64,000 nt of DNA from Paenibacillus sp. USDA918EY (GCF_009870825.1 NZ_WTWY01000004.1:186001-250000), one strand, 5' to 3'. Numbered from the stretch's first letter, positions 41,607 through 50,763 are shown. Translations and numbers: made by a program. The notes: generated by a model from the letters alone, not told the origin.

Positions 41607-42865
41607 ATGGTTTACTTTCTTTCAGCAGCAATATGTTTGTCGTCGCATTTTTTCTCTATTGCGCGTCATTCATATTGTTCGCTGTCGCTCTCATGGGCCG
41701 CAGGTGGAGCAACCGCGATCCGGTAGCGCATTCGAAAAAATGGGGCAAAATCGCTTTTGCCGCATCTTCGCTTGGTCTCATTTTCCATCTGATCTTTTTC
41801 GTGACGCGCTGGATCGGCGGCAAACATATTCCGGTCAGCAACATGTACGAATTTATGTCGTTTTTGTCCATGATGGTTATGGTGGCGTTTACCGTCGTTT
41901 ACCTGATCTACCGGAAAACGCTGCTCGGGCTGTTTGCGGTGCCGATTACAATCATCATAATGGCTTACGCGGCCGTCTTCCCGCAGGAAGTGCAGCCACT
42001 CATTCCGTCGCTGCAATCTTACTGGCTGAAAATTCACGTAACGCTGGCCGCGGCCGGCGAATCGTTTTTCGCCATCGGTTTTGCGGCGGGGTTCATGTAT
42101 TTGATCCGTACCGTCGACTTCAAGGGCACGGAGAAAAAGGCCAAAAGGCAGCAGCGCTGGGTTGAGGTCGTTTTCTTTTCGGTAATTCTCGTTATTTCCT
42201 TTATTGCGACCGTGTTCATTTTCCGCTCGGCCGGCTATGAATCCGTGTTTACCCAAACGAAGGTAACCGGGCAGCCCGGGGCGGAGCAAACGGTCACGCA
42301 AACGGTGTCGTACAAGCTTCCGCCGATCGTGGGACCGTACCAAAGCAAAGTGGTCAGCTACGAACCGTTCCTCGGCATGAGCAAGCCGCTTTTTAACGCA
42401 CCGTCGTGGATGAACGGGGTTAACGCCGGACGCAAATTCAATACGATCATTTGGACTTTCATCACGGGCATCATTTTGTACGCCGTATTGCGCCTGATCG
42501 CCCGCAAGCCTCTCGGCCGCGCCGCATCGCCGTTGATGGAAGGAATCGATCCCGACGATCTGGACGAAATCAGCTACCGGGCCATCGCCATCGGCTTCCC
42601 GATTTTTACGCTGGGGGCGCTCATTTTTGCGATGATCTGGGCCGAAATCGCCTGGGGCACGTTCTGGAGCTGGGACCCGAAAGAGGTATGGGCGCTGATC
42701 TGCTGGTTGTTCTACAGCGCATATTTGCACCTGAGATTGTCCCGCGGCTGGCAGGGCGGCAAGTCGGCATGGCTGTCGGTCATCGGCTTCCTAGTGGTCA
42801 TGTTCACCCTGGTCGGCGTCAACCTCGTCATAGCGGGCTTGCACTCCTATGCGGGCGTTGATTGA
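41603..42865 (+). CDS. resC: Cytochrome c biogenesis protein ResC (CcsA/CcsB type)
   Basis: A 420-residue polytopic protein of about eight helices. It carries the haem-binding tryptophan-rich motif WGTFWSWDPKEVWALICW (about 352-369), the hallmark of CcsA/CcmC-type haem handlers, and conserved His residues in transmembrane loops (e.g. LKIHVTLAAAGE). ATG 41603 overlaps resB by 4 nt and follows ACGGAGGAAAAGAAGC. Forms the haem export and attachment complex with ResB. Confidence 0.95.
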   Translation: MNGLLSFSSNMFVVAFFLYCASFILFAVALMGRRWSNRDPVAHSKKWGKIAFAASSLGLIFHLIFFVTRWIGGKHIPVSNMYEFMSFLSMMVMVAFTVVYLIYRKTLLGLFAVPITIIIMAYAAVFPQEVQPLIPSLQSYWLKIHVTLAAAGESFFAIGFAAGFMYLIRTVDFKGTEKKAKRQQRWVEVVFFSVILVISFIATVFIFRSAGYESVFTQTKVTGQPGAEQTVTQTVSYKLPPIVGPYQSKVVSYEPFLGMSKPLFNAPSWMNGVNAGRKFNTIIWTFITGIILYAVLRLIARKPLGRAASPLMEGIDPDDLDEISYRAIAIGFPIFTLGALIFAMIWAEIAWGTFWSWDPKEVWALICWLFYSAYLHLRLSRGWQGGKSAWLSVIGFLVVMFTLVGVNLVIAGLHSYAGVD

Positions 42866-42934
42866 GACGCTACATTAAAATACCGCAATTCAAGAAAATC
42901 CGTTTCCTCATTTGAAGTTGGATGTCGAAGCGGA

Positions 42935-42950
42935 TTTTCGCTATAATTGT
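42935..42950 (+). promoter_or_regulatory. Candidate resD promoter core (16-bp block shared with resA)
   Basis: TTTTCGCTATAATTGT, identical to 39307-39322. A possible -35 TTGGAT at 42918-42923 gives an 18-nt spacer to TATAAT at 42942-42947. Confidence 0.5.
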
Positions 42951-43099
42951 CTATACGAGGGTATGTATTTTCGCATAAATTGGGATGCTGCAAAATTCGA
43001 TTTCAGCCGCTCTTGGATATGGTATATCCGTATATGGCTGCATTGGAAGCCGCGTTTTCGGATTTTTGCAAAATCCTTATCTTAAAGGGGTTGTTGTTG

Positions 43100-43816
43100 A
43101 TGTCAGAGCATGGAAACCGGATATTGGTAGTGGACGATGAAGAGCGGATTCGCCGTCTGTTAAAGATGTATTTGGAGAAAGAAGGTTACGAGGTCGAGGA
43201 GGCTGAAGACGGGGAAACCGCGCTCCGGAAAGCCGCCAATCAGGATTACGGGCTGATTTTGCTCGATTTGATGCTTCCGGGGATGGACGGCATGGAGGTC
43301 TGCTCCCGCTTAAGACAGCTGAAATCGACGCCTGTTCTGATGCTGACGGCCAAAGGGGAAGAGATCAACCGCGTACAGGGTTTCGAGGTCGGCGCGGACG
43401 ACTATGTGGTAAAACCGTTCAGCCCAAGAGAAGTGATCTATCGCGTTAAAGCGATTTTGAGACGCGCTTCGGCGACCGCTTATTTGTCCAAAGACAGCAA
43501 TTCCAGCAACAACATCGTATTTCCGCACCTGGTTATCGAGCATGACGCGCATCGGGTGACGGCAAGCGGGCATGAGGTAAGCCTGACGCCGAAGGAATAC
43601 GAGCTGCTCCATTATCTCGCAGTATCTCCCGATAAAGTGTTTTCGCGGGAAGAACTGCTGAAGGACGTGTGGAATTACGAGTTTTTCGGCGATTTGCGCA
43701 CGGTGGACACGCATGTGAAACGGTTGAGAGAAAAGCTGAACAAGGTATCCCCGGAATCCGCCGCGATGATTACGACCGTATGGGGCGTCGGTTACAAGTT
43801 AGAGGTGCCGAAGTAA
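43100..43816 (+). CDS. resD: Response regulator ResD (OmpR/PhoB family)
   Basis: A 238-residue regulator of aerobic/anaerobic respiration genes. Receiver domain about 7-120: acidic pair VDDE, phospho-acceptor D56 in LLDLMLPGMDG, conserved T and K in MLTAKG and VKPFSP. C-terminal winged-helix DNA-binding domain about 140-235 (LTPKEYELLHYLA ... RTVDTHVKRLREKL ... GVGYKL). ATG 43100 follows TTAAAGGGGTTGTTGTTG. ResE starts 1 nt after its stop. Confidence 0.95.
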   Translation: MSEHGNRILVVDDEERIRRLLKMYLEKEGYEVEEAEDGETALRKAANQDYGLILLDLMLPGMDGMEVCSRLRQLKSTPVLMLTAKGEEINRVQGFEVGADDYVVKPFSPREVIYRVKAILRRASATAYLSKDSNSSNNIVFPHLVIEHDAHRVTASGHEVSLTPKEYELLHYLAVSPDKVFSREELLKDVWNYEFFGDLRTVDTHVKRLREKLNKVSPESAAMITTVWGVGYKLEVPK

Positions 43817-43817
43817 C

Positions 43818-45260
43818 GTGAACTTCTGGACATCGCTGGTCGGAAAATTATGGGCGACGATCATTTGCCTCGTTGCCTGCATACTTATCATTTTAGCCTT
43901 GTTTCTGCTCCCGTACATCGATACGAATTTCTCAAACAATTCCGGAGATATCAAACGGCTGTTTACGTATACGGCGATCATCGGGTTTTCGATGACGACG
44001 TTTTTCGCTTTGTTTTTGCTTACGAAAATTACGCAGCCGATGCAAAAGCTGATCAGCGCGACGGAAGCGATCAGCAAGGGGGAATACAGCACCCGCCTCT
44101 CGATCGTGACCAGCGACGAAATCGGCAAGCTGGCCAACACGTTTAACCATATGGCTGCGGAGCTGGAAGACAACATCCGCAACCTGAACCAGGAAAAAGA
44201 ACATTTGGCGAGCGTCCTGCGCAGCATGAGCGACGCCGTGATCACCATCGATACGTCGGGACGCATCATTTTGACGAATCCGCCGGCGCAAAAGCTCATC
44301 CCGAGATGGAGGGACATCGACTGGGACATGGAGCAGGCCGACGAACTCGGAGGCGATTCGGACGAAAAGGTGCCGAAGCCGCTGTTCGACCTGTTTGAGC
44401 GTATGCTGAAGGAAAGCGCGGATGTCAGCGCGGATTTGCACGTCAAGCAGGGAGTTTGGTCGGTGCATATGGCGCCGTTGTACGCGGACAACGACATCCG
44501 CGGGGCGGTGGCCGTTTTGCGGGACATTACGGAAAAGGTGAAACTTGAAAAAATGAGGCAGGATTTCGTCGCCAACGTATCCCATGAAATCCGGACGCCG
44601 CTTTCGATGATGCAGGGCTACAGCGAAGCGCTGCTCGACGGAATGGCTGCCTCGCCGGAGGAAAGCCAGGAGCTGATTCAGGTCATCCATGACGAATCGC
44701 TGCGGATGGGCCGGCTGGTGAAAGACCTGCTCGACCTGGCCAGAATGGAAGCGGGACATACCGACATTGAGCGCAGAAGAGTGGATGTCAACGAACTGCT
44801 GGAACGTGTCTACCGGAAGTTCTCCGTCCGGGCCAAAGAGAACGAAATCGAGTTGATTTACGATAGAAAAACGCCCGCTCTGGTGCTTGAAGCGGCCGAT
44901 GAAGACAAACTCGAGCAGGTGCTCACGAATTTGCTCGACAATGCGTTCCGGCATACGCCGACGGGCAAACAGATCCGGATCGTTGCCGACAGGGCGGAAA
45001 CGGGACCTGCATCCGAGCTGATCATCAAAATCGAAGATGAAGGGGCGGGAATACCGAGCGAGGATTTGCCTTACGTCTTCGAGCGTTTCTATAAGGCAGA
45101 CAAAGCGAGGGTCCGGGGAACGTCCAACGGGACGGGGCTTGGCCTGGCGATCGTCAAAAGCATCGTGGACGCCCATGACGGAACGATCCGCGTTTCGAGC
45201 CAGGTCGGGGAAGGAACCGTATTCTCGATAAGGCTTCCTGTCGAAAACGAGACAGCTTGA
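43818..45260 (+). CDS. resE: Sensor histidine kinase ResE
   Basis: A 480-residue kinase. Two membrane helices (about 9-30 and 53-74) enclose a very short outer loop, so sensing is probably cytoplasmic or membrane-level. HAMP about 74-128 (TQPMQKLISATEAISKGEYSTRL), PAS-like domain about 140-235, dimerisation/His box ANVSH256EIRTPLSMMQGY, ATPase domain with N box NLLDNAFRHTP, G1 DEGAGIP, F box and G2 GTGLGLAI. GTG 43818 directly follows resD. Partner of ResD. Confidence 0.95.
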   Translation: MNFWTSLVGKLWATIICLVACILIILALFLLPYIDTNFSNNSGDIKRLFTYTAIIGFSMTTFFALFLLTKITQPMQKLISATEAISKGEYSTRLSIVTSDEIGKLANTFNHMAAELEDNIRNLNQEKEHLASVLRSMSDAVITIDTSGRIILTNPPAQKLIPRWRDIDWDMEQADELGGDSDEKVPKPLFDLFERMLKESADVSADLHVKQGVWSVHMAPLYADNDIRGAVAVLRDITEKVKLEKMRQDFVANVSHEIRTPLSMMQGYSEALLDGMAASPEESQELIQVIHDESLRMGRLVKDLLDLARMEAGHTDIERRRVDVNELLERVYRKFSVRAKENEIELIYDRKTPALVLEAADEDKLEQVLTNLLDNAFRHTPTGKQIRIVADRAETGPASELIIKIEDEGAGIPSEDLPYVFERFYKADKARVRGTSNGTGLGLAIVKSIVDAHDGTIRVSSQVGEGTVFSIRLPVENETA

Positions 45261-45273
45261 GCAACAATGCAAG

Positions 45274-45299
45274 AAACACCTCAAACCGAGGTGTTTTTT
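45274..45299 (+). terminator. Intrinsic terminator after resE
   Basis: Stem AAACACCTC / GAGGTGTTT, short loop, then TTTTTTG. Confidence 0.9.
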
Positions 45300-45341
45300 G
45301 TTGAAGTTGCAAGATAAATCTTGTTCAACGTGGAACATAGG

Positions 45342-45373
45342 AAAAGCGCATGGCCTCATAGGCATGCGCTTTT
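45342..45373 (-). terminator. Intrinsic terminator after serA
   Basis: Perfect stem AAAAGCGCATG / CATGCGCTTTT with a 10-nt loop, about 70 nt after the serA stop. The T-run is short. Confidence 0.65.
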
Positions 45374-45440
45374 GTTGCGTTTCGTGTTTGATTTTCATCA
45401 TAGAAGTGCGAAAGTGCCCTGGCCGGGCATACTCCGGTCG

Positions 45441-47033
45441 TTACAGCGTAATTTCGATCGCGCTGTTTAAGCCCGGCAGTGTCGTCAGCTGCGTCAGCAC
45501 GTCTTTTTGCACGGCTTTGTCGACGGTCAGAATCATGATCGCTTCGCCGCCGATAATTTTGCGGCCGACCTGCATCGATGCGATGTTGACGTCGTTTTGG
45601 CCGAGCAGGGTGCCGACGCTTCCGATCATGCCCGGTTTGTCGTGATGGGAGATGAGGATCTGATGGCCTTCAGGCGCCACGTCGACCGGGAATTTGTTGA
45701 TTTGCACGATCCGTTCGCCATAACCGTTCAACAACGTGCCCGCCACCAGCGTTTCTTCGTCGTTTTGCGTCTTCAGCGTTACCGTAAGCAAGTTGGTGAA
45801 CCCTTTGGATTTCGACGCTTGGGTGACGACGACGTTGATGTCGCGCGATTTGGCGAGATGCATGCCGTTGACGATATTGACGTTTTCGTCGCCGAGATGA
45901 TGGGCAAGCACCCCTTTGACGATATAGCGGGTAAGCGGCAGCGTGTCGACGTCGGACAGGTCGCCGGCATAGTCAACATGAATTTCGTTTACGGCCTGGT
46001 TCGCCGATTGGGCCGCGAAGCTTCCGAGTTTTTCGCCGATCGCGAAATATGGCTGCAGGCGGCTCATGACGCTGGCGGCGACGGGCGGCATGTTGACCGC
46101 ATTTTTAAACGGTTCGTTGCGAAGAATGTGGAGCACTTCTTCGGACACGTCGATCGCCACGTTTTCCTGAGCTTCCACGGTCGATGCTCCAAGATGAGGC
46201 GTCACGATGATTTTCGGATGGCTCAGGAACGGATGGTCCTTTTGCGGCGGTTCGCTTTCAAACACGTCGAACGCGGCGCCGGCGACGATGCCTTCGTCGA
46301 TCGCTTCCACGAGGGCAAGCTCGTCGATGATGCCGCCGCGGGCGCAGTTGACGATGCGCATGCCTTTTTTCATCACTTCAAACTGCGGACGGGAAATCAT
46401 GTGGCGGGTATCCGGCGTCAACGGCGTGTGTACCGTCATAAAATCCGCGTTGCGCACGATATCGTCGACGGATGCGAGCTTGACTTCCATTTTTTCCGCC
46501 CGCTCTTGGGTCAGGAACGGGTCAAACGCCAAAATGTTCATGCCGAACGCTTTGGCGCGTTTGGCGACTTCGCTGCCGATGCGGCCCATGCCGAGCACGC
46601 CCAGCGTTTTGTTGCGAAGCTCGACGCCCAGGAACGATTTGCGGTCCCAAACGCCGCCGATTGTTTTCGCGTAAGCTTGCGGAATGTGACGGGCAAGCGC
46701 CATCATCATCGCGAACGTGTGCTCGCAAGTGGTGATGGTGTTGCCGTCCGGTGCGTTGATGACGATGATGCCGCGTTTCGTCGCCGCTTCCAAATCGATG
46801 TTGTCTACCCCGACGCCGGCGCGGCCGACAACCTTCAGCTTGGAGCCCGCTTCCATAATTTTTTCCGTGACACGCGTTTGGCTGCGGACAAGCAGGGCGT
46901 CGTACTCTCCGATAATCGCTGCAAGCTCGTCTTCGCCAAGGCCCGTCTTTTTCTCTACTTGGACATCGGCCGCATCCATCAGCTGCTGAATGCCCAAATC
47001 GCTGATCGGATCCGATACTAACACTTTAAACAT
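45441..47033 (-). CDS. serA: D-3-phosphoglycerate dehydrogenase
   Basis: A 530-residue first enzyme of serine synthesis. Domains: substrate-binding (about 1-98 and 285-315), NAD-binding Rossmann (about 99-284; LGVLGMGRIGSEVAKRAKAFGM, then CARGGIIDE, HPHLGAST with catalytic Arg-Glu-His set), intervening ASB domain (about 320-450) and a C-terminal ACT domain (about 455-530, ILISHHDKPGMIGSVGTLLG) for serine feedback. ATG 47033 follows AAAGGAGGAAGAAACC; the frame is open upstream but is part of the leader. Expression is probably controlled by the T-box upstream. Confidence 0.96.
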   Translation of the reverse strand: MFKVLVSDPISDLGIQQLMDAADVQVEKKTGLGEDELAAIIGEYDALLVRSQTRVTEKIMEAGSKLKVVGRAGVGVDNIDLEAATKRGIIVINAPDGNTITTCEHTFAMMMALARHIPQAYAKTIGGVWDRKSFLGVELRNKTLGVLGMGRIGSEVAKRAKAFGMNILAFDPFLTQERAEKMEVKLASVDDIVRNADFMTVHTPLTPDTRHMISRPQFEVMKKGMRIVNCARGGIIDELALVEAIDEGIVAGAAFDVFESEPPQKDHPFLSHPKIIVTPHLGASTVEAQENVAIDVSEEVLHILRNEPFKNAVNMPPVAASVMSRLQPYFAIGEKLGSFAAQSANQAVNEIHVDYAGDLSDVDTLPLTRYIVKGVLAHHLGDENVNIVNGMHLAKSRDINVVVTQASKSKGFTNLLTVTLKTQNDEETLVAGTLLNGYGERIVQINKFPVDVAPEGHQILISHHDKPGMIGSVGTLLGQNDVNIASMQVGRKIIGGEAIMILTVDKAVQKDVLTQLTTLPGLNSAIEITL

Positions 47034-47280
47034 GGTTTCTTCCTCCTTTGATCTTTGCAAGCAAAAATAAAATATAAATGAAAGGGAGCATTCCGGGTTG
47101 AAATGCGATCCCGTAAAACCTGATGCATGTAAATCCAAGCTTGGCATCCGTAATCTAGTTCTTTGTCCATTGTTGTATTCCCAGGGCAACGCGGTACTGT
47201 GTAAAAGAACAGGTGTGCGGCGCGGCGCGAAATGAACCCGCATCGGAAGTTTGAAAACTACCGGATGCTGCCGGAAGCAA

Positions 47281-47555
47281 CAAAAAAACTCTCAATCCGC
47301 ACACTACTTGCGTAGCAAGGGACGAGAGTTGTTCGTGGTACCACCCTAATTCACCGCCGGTTTTGAAACGGCAGCCTCAGAGGCCATTCGTTGGCCGATT
47401 TGATAACGGAAATTACCCGGCCGCACCTACTGAAAAGTTCAATGCAGCTTCTCTGGAACGCTGAAGACGTCTTGCCCGCCACCGGTTTGCACCATCCACC
47501 GGCTCTCTGAAGGCTTTCAAGGGTCTTTTTTCCTTCATCGGTTTTGATTCGTTAA
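47281..47555 (-). promoter_or_regulatory. T-box riboswitch leader of serA
   Basis: Reading the minus strand: a stem I with AGAGAGCCGGTGG and TGGTGCAAACCGGT, a stem III region beginning CAGTAGGTGCGGCCGGG, the T-box AGGGTGGTACCACG (complement at about 47334-47347) and a terminator hairpin. Uncharged tRNA would prevent termination. A serine UCC specifier is possible at the complement of 47455-47457 (CGT-TCC-AGAGAAGC), consistent with serA, but I could not fold the stem to prove it. Confidence 0.92.
47282..47333 (-). terminator. Terminator of the serA T-box
   Basis: Minus-strand AACTCTC ... GAGAGTT hairpin followed by TTTTTTG, directly after the T-box sequence; mutually exclusive with the antiterminator. 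Confidence 0.85.
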
Positions 47556-47565
47556 TTTTTTTCAT

Positions 47566-47595
47566 AATGTATCACAGCCCCGCAGCTGCTGTCAA
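47566..47595 (-). promoter_or_regulatory. Sigma-A promoter of serA leader
   Basis: On the minus strand TTGACA, 18-nt spacer, TACATT, immediately before the T-box leader. Confidence 0.72.
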
Positions 47596-47801
47596 TAGGG
47601 ATTCTTCGTGCTTCTTGAAACTTTCGCGCGAAATCTGATATGATTTTGATGGCGTTTCATGGCGTTTTTTCATAGATTATATCCATAGAACGGCAAAAAC
47701 ATCGCCTCATCATTTCCCGTTCAAGGAAAAATGCGATATGATAGAAAGAGTGAAGGGGACAAGCCTTTTCATCGCTAAAACAATAGACAGGCAGGCAAAA
47801 C

Positions 47802-48395
47802 ATGAAAAAATTCAAATTCCGTGCGCCTAAATTGAAACAGGCCACTCCCGATCAGCTGACCGACCGTCTGCTCCTGATCAACCTTTACCTCACCCAAGGG
47901 CTTACCTTCCTAACGGGAATCATATGGATATTATTTCAGAGGAGAAATCCGCTGGAATTATTTGTTCCGCATTCGGGCTCTTATTTCTGGGCGTGGGGCC
48001 TCGGTCTTGCGGCCGTCATGTTCCTGATCGATTTTGCCGTGTCCCGAATCACGCCGGAGGAAGTCATGGATGACGGCGGGATCAACAATTTGTTGTTCCG
48101 AAACCGCCCGGTGTGGCATATCGTATTCATAGCCGCCGTCGTGGCGGTATGCGAGGAACTGCTGTTCAGAGGGGCGATACAGCATTCGTTCGGCGCTTAT
48201 TGGACCAGCATCCTGTTTGCGGTCATTCATGTCCGGTATTTGAGGCACTGGATTCCGACCGGCTGGGTGTTTTTGAGCAGCTACGGGCTTGGGTATATCT
48301 ACATACAGTCCGGCACGCTGCTGGCCCCGATCGTATGCCATTTTGCCATCGACTGCATTTCCGGTTTGGTGATCCGATTTCGGAGGGAATCATGA
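47802..48395 (+). CDS. CPBP family intramembrane metalloprotease-like protein (YpbD-like)
   Basis: A 197-residue membrane protein with about five to six hydrophobic segments. Motifs of the Abi/CPBP (Rce1-type) family: C-E-E-L-L-F-R-G (about 114-121), F-A-V-I-H-V-R-Y and H-F-A-I-D near the C-terminus, the Glu-Glu/His active-site set. Start ATG 47802 follows GACAGGCAGGCAAAAC. Downstream of the divergent serA as in the B. subtilis serA-ypb area. Substrate unknown. Its stop overlaps the next start. Confidence 0.88.
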   Translation: MKKFKFRAPKLKQATPDQLTDRLLLINLYLTQGLTFLTGIIWILFQRRNPLELFVPHSGSYFWAWGLGLAAVMFLIDFAVSRITPEEVMDDGGINNLLFRNRPVWHIVFIAAVVAVCEELLFRGAIQHSFGAYWTSILFAVIHVRYLRHWIPTGWVFLSSYGLGYIYIQSGTLLAPIVCHFAIDCISGLVIRFRRES

Positions 48396-48847
48396 GTACT
48401 GAATTAAGCAGAGTCAAAACGTATAATCATCGAAAAAAAAACGGCAAAAAAAAGCCCCCTGCGCCCGCTTCTGAAGAAAGCCGGCCCGTATCCGCCCAGC
48501 CGCGCAGGGGACGCGGGAAATCCGGATCGGCGACTTTAAGCAGGGTGAAAGCGAAAGACGAGCGAAACCATGCTCCCAAGCCGGAGGAGGAGACGCGGAG
48601 CGCTTCCTTCGAGCCTGCGGGAGCGTTCCGGTCCCGAACGGAAAAATATAAAACGGGACAGCATACGTCGAAGAGAACGGGCGAAGAAGAGGATTCGACC
48701 CCAAGCCGAACCGAAAGATACGCGTCGAGAAAAATTATGATCAGCAAATATTTTACGAACTCGTTATTTATCCTTTTTCTTGTACTTACGGCGTTTTTGG
48801 TCTATTGGGGAGTCAAGGGCGCGCCCCCGCTGGAGGAATTATGGTGA
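48392..48847 (+). CDS. Basic, disordered protein with C-terminal membrane anchor
   Basis: A 151-residue protein. Residues 1-115 are rich in Lys, Arg, Ser, Pro and Glu and contain a repeated S-R-V-K / S-R-T-E-x-Y pattern (ELSRVKTY, TLSRVKAK, RSRTEKY, SRTERY), so a disordered tail is likely. Residues about 124-143 form a membrane helix (LFILFLVLTAFLVYWGV). ATG 48392 overlaps the CPBP stop (ATGA) and follows CGGAGGGAATC. Family not recognised; co-translation with the protease and phosphoesterase genes suggests a functional link. Confidence 0.78.
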   Translation: MSTELSRVKTYNHRKKNGKKKPPAPASEESRPVSAQPRRGRGKSGSATLSRVKAKDERNHAPKPEEETRSASFEPAGAFRSRTEKYKTGQHTSKRTGEEEDSTPSRTERYASRKIMISKYFTNSLFILFLVLTAFLVYWGVKGAPPLEELW

Positions 48848-49689
48848 CGGCGGCGCTTTTATGGTGCGCCGGCATCATTGCGGCATGCTGCGCACTGGTC
48901 TTCGCAAGGATGTCTTACGAAGCGAGGGTTCACGCGGTGACGCGCGCCGAGGTGACGCTGGAAAGGCTGCCGAAGGCTTTCGACGGATGCCGGATTTTTT
49001 TTATTTCGGACATTCATAAACGCAAGCTTTCGAAGTCGTTTTTGCGGGACATGCAGGGGAAAGCGGATTGGGTGATCCTTGGCGGCGACATTATGGAGAG
49101 GAATGTCCCTCTGGAGCGGGTTCGGGAGAATCTGGACATTCTTTCGCGGATCGGTCCGATGTACGCCGTTTATGGCAACCATGATCTGAAAGCGGACCCG
49201 GCCGGTTTGGCGGATGCCCTTAAAAAGGCGGGCGGCGTGCTGCTTCGTGACGACAACGTCCTGTTGGAAAAAAACGGGGCCCGGATATGTCTGACCGGCA
49301 TCGATCAACCGCTGCAAAAACGCGACGGATATCCAAAACCGCCAGCCCTGCCGCCGGAAGCCCTTAATCTGTGCAGGATTCTTGTCGTGCATGATCCCGT
49401 CTGGATCCGGCATGTTTCCGAGAAACCCGCGGATCTCATTTTGGCAGGCCATACGCATGGCGGGCAAATCCGTTTCCCGTTTTTCGGGGCGCTTCGCCTG
49501 AACCGGTTTTACCGTAAGTACGATTGCGGCTGGTTTGCATGGTATCAACCGCGATCCGCCGTCCGGAAGCCGCAGATGCTCATCAGCCGCGGGTTCGGCA
49601 ACCGAAGGGTGGCGCTGCGTTTATGCTGTCCGGCCGAAATGCATCTTATTCGGCTGAAAACGGCGGAGCCGGATACATCCGAAAGCTAA
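48841..49689 (+). CDS. Metallophosphoesterase, membrane-anchored (YpbG-like)
   Basis: A 282-residue calcineurin-like phosphoesterase. N-terminal hydrophobic segment (about 4-24) then the dimetal motifs: D-I-H (FISDIHKRKLSK), GGD (VILGGDIME), GNHD (VYGNHDL), H in LVVHDPVW and G-H-T-H-G-G (AGHTHGGQIRFPF). Similar enzymes act on phospholipid head groups, e.g. UDP-diacylglucosamine-type or phosphatidate relatives; substrate here is unknown. ATG 48841 overlaps the upstream gene and follows GGAGGAATT. Confidence 0.9.
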   Translation: MVTAALLWCAGIIAACCALVFARMSYEARVHAVTRAEVTLERLPKAFDGCRIFFISDIHKRKLSKSFLRDMQGKADWVILGGDIMERNVPLERVRENLDILSRIGPMYAVYGNHDLKADPAGLADALKKAGGVLLRDDNVLLEKNGARICLTGIDQPLQKRDGYPKPPALPPEALNLCRILVVHDPVWIRHVSEKPADLILAGHTHGGQIRFPFFGALRLNRFYRKYDCGWFAWYQPRSAVRKPQMLISRGFGNRRVALRLCCPAEMHLIRLKTAEPDTSES

Positions 49690-49732
49690 AAAAGGCGTTT
49701 CTTACCGATTGGATCGGCAGAAACGCCTTTTG
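49688..49732. terminator. Bidirectional intrinsic terminator
   Basis: Stem AAAAGGCGTTTCT / AGAAACGCCTTTT flanked by A- and T-runs, between the phosphoesterase (+) and the convergent deacetylase (-). Confidence 0.92.
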
Positions 49733-49734
49733 TT

Positions 49735-50670
49735 TTATCTCATCTCAAGTTCGATGCCGCGCGGATCCACGAAGGAATATCCTTTGCTTTCCAGCCTCGT
49801 CAAAAGCTGATCCAGCGCTTCGGTCGTCCAAGGCAGCTCATGCATCAAAATGTTGCTGCCGGGGTGAAGCTGATCCATGACGTTTTGAATGACCTTTTGC
49901 GGATTGTCTTTCCCTTTCGATTTCATCGTCCAATCCAGCGATCCGTTGGACCAGGTCATGTACAGCAGGCCGTTTTCCTTTGCGATTTTTTTTCCGATGT
50001 CGCCGCCTTCGCCAAATGGGGGCCGGAAAAAGACGGGCGCCTCTCCGATCGTGTCCTTCACGATGGCCTGCACGTCCTCGATTTGCTGCCGTACCTTCGC
50101 TTCGGGCTCTTTACGCAGCGAAATGTGGTCCCAGCTGTGGTTGCCGATGATTTGGCCGCGGTCGTGGATCAGCTTGAGAAGCTCGGGATGTTCCTTGACC
50201 CGGTAGCCGTTTACGAAAAAAATCGCTTTGGCATGATGCTTGTCCAGCGTATCGATCAGGCTGTTGATCCATTCGGCTTTTTTGGGGCCGTCATCGAACG
50301 TAAGCAGCACGACGTTTTTTTCCGTCCCTTCATCGTTAGGAACGATGTTGTACGCTTTGTTCATATGGTATTTGATCGGAACTTCAGCCGCATCTCCATT
50401 GGCGGCCGGCTGGTCCTGACCGTTGCCGGATCCGTCGGCAGGGTCGGCGTTTTTCGCGTCGGATTTACCCGCGCCATCATTCCCCGTTTCGGCGGTTGTC
50501 GTCTCTTTTTCGTTCGTGTTTGTTTCCTTATCGCCCGCCGGCGCCTGTTTTCCGGCTTCCTGCTGCTGTACAGCGGGCTTCGCGTTTTCGGTGGCGGCTT
50601 CTTTATTCCCTCCGCATGCGCTGAGCAAAAGCGCGGTCAAAAGAAGCAGCGCAGCCGTTTTTCTTACCAT
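49735..50670 (-). CDS. Polysaccharide deacetylase family lipoprotein (CE4)
   Basis: A 311-residue protein. Signal peptide with lipobox L-L-S-A-C18, then a long disordered linker rich in Ala, Glu, Asn, Thr (about 20-95). Deacetylase domain (about 110-300): T-F-D-D-G-P (catalytic Asp, metal Asp), H-S-W-D-H (metal His pair), R-P-P-F-G-E and a C-terminal ILMHELPW with catalytic His. Likely removes acetyl groups from peptidoglycan or another wall glycan outside the membrane. Start ATG 50670 (MVRKTAALLLL) fits the signal peptide; upstream GGAAAGCGAGATGAAATA is a moderate ribosome site. Confidence 0.9.
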   Translation of the reverse strand: MVRKTAALLLLTALLLSACGGNKEAATENAKPAVQQQEAGKQAPAGDKETNTNEKETTTAETGNDGAGKSDAKNADPADGSGNGQDQPAANGDAAEVPIKYHMNKAYNIVPNDEGTEKNVVLLTFDDGPKKAEWINSLIDTLDKHHAKAIFFVNGYRVKEHPELLKLIHDRGQIIGNHSWDHISLRKEPEAKVRQQIEDVQAIVKDTIGEAPVFFRPPFGEGGDIGKKIAKENGLLYMTWSNGSLDWTMKSKGKDNPQKVIQNVMDQLHPGSNILMHELPWTTEALDQLLTRLESKGYSFVDPRGIELEMR

Positions 50671-50763
50671 TATTTCATCTCGCTTTCCTGTTTTTTTGCC
50701 GCATGAGCATGGCGTCATTCGCGAACACTAGACTTGATTTTATCACATAAGGAGGTTGTAATT

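Noticed and set aside
43932..45401. 489-codon open frame antisense to resE
   Set aside because: Covers a clear histidine kinase gene; Arg/His/Phe-rich shadow translation with no start signal.
45507..47021. 504-codon open frame on the plus strand, antisense to serA
   Set aside because: Composition is a mirror of serA codons (many His/Asp/Phe/Arg), no ribosome site and no family signature; serA on the minus strand is certain.
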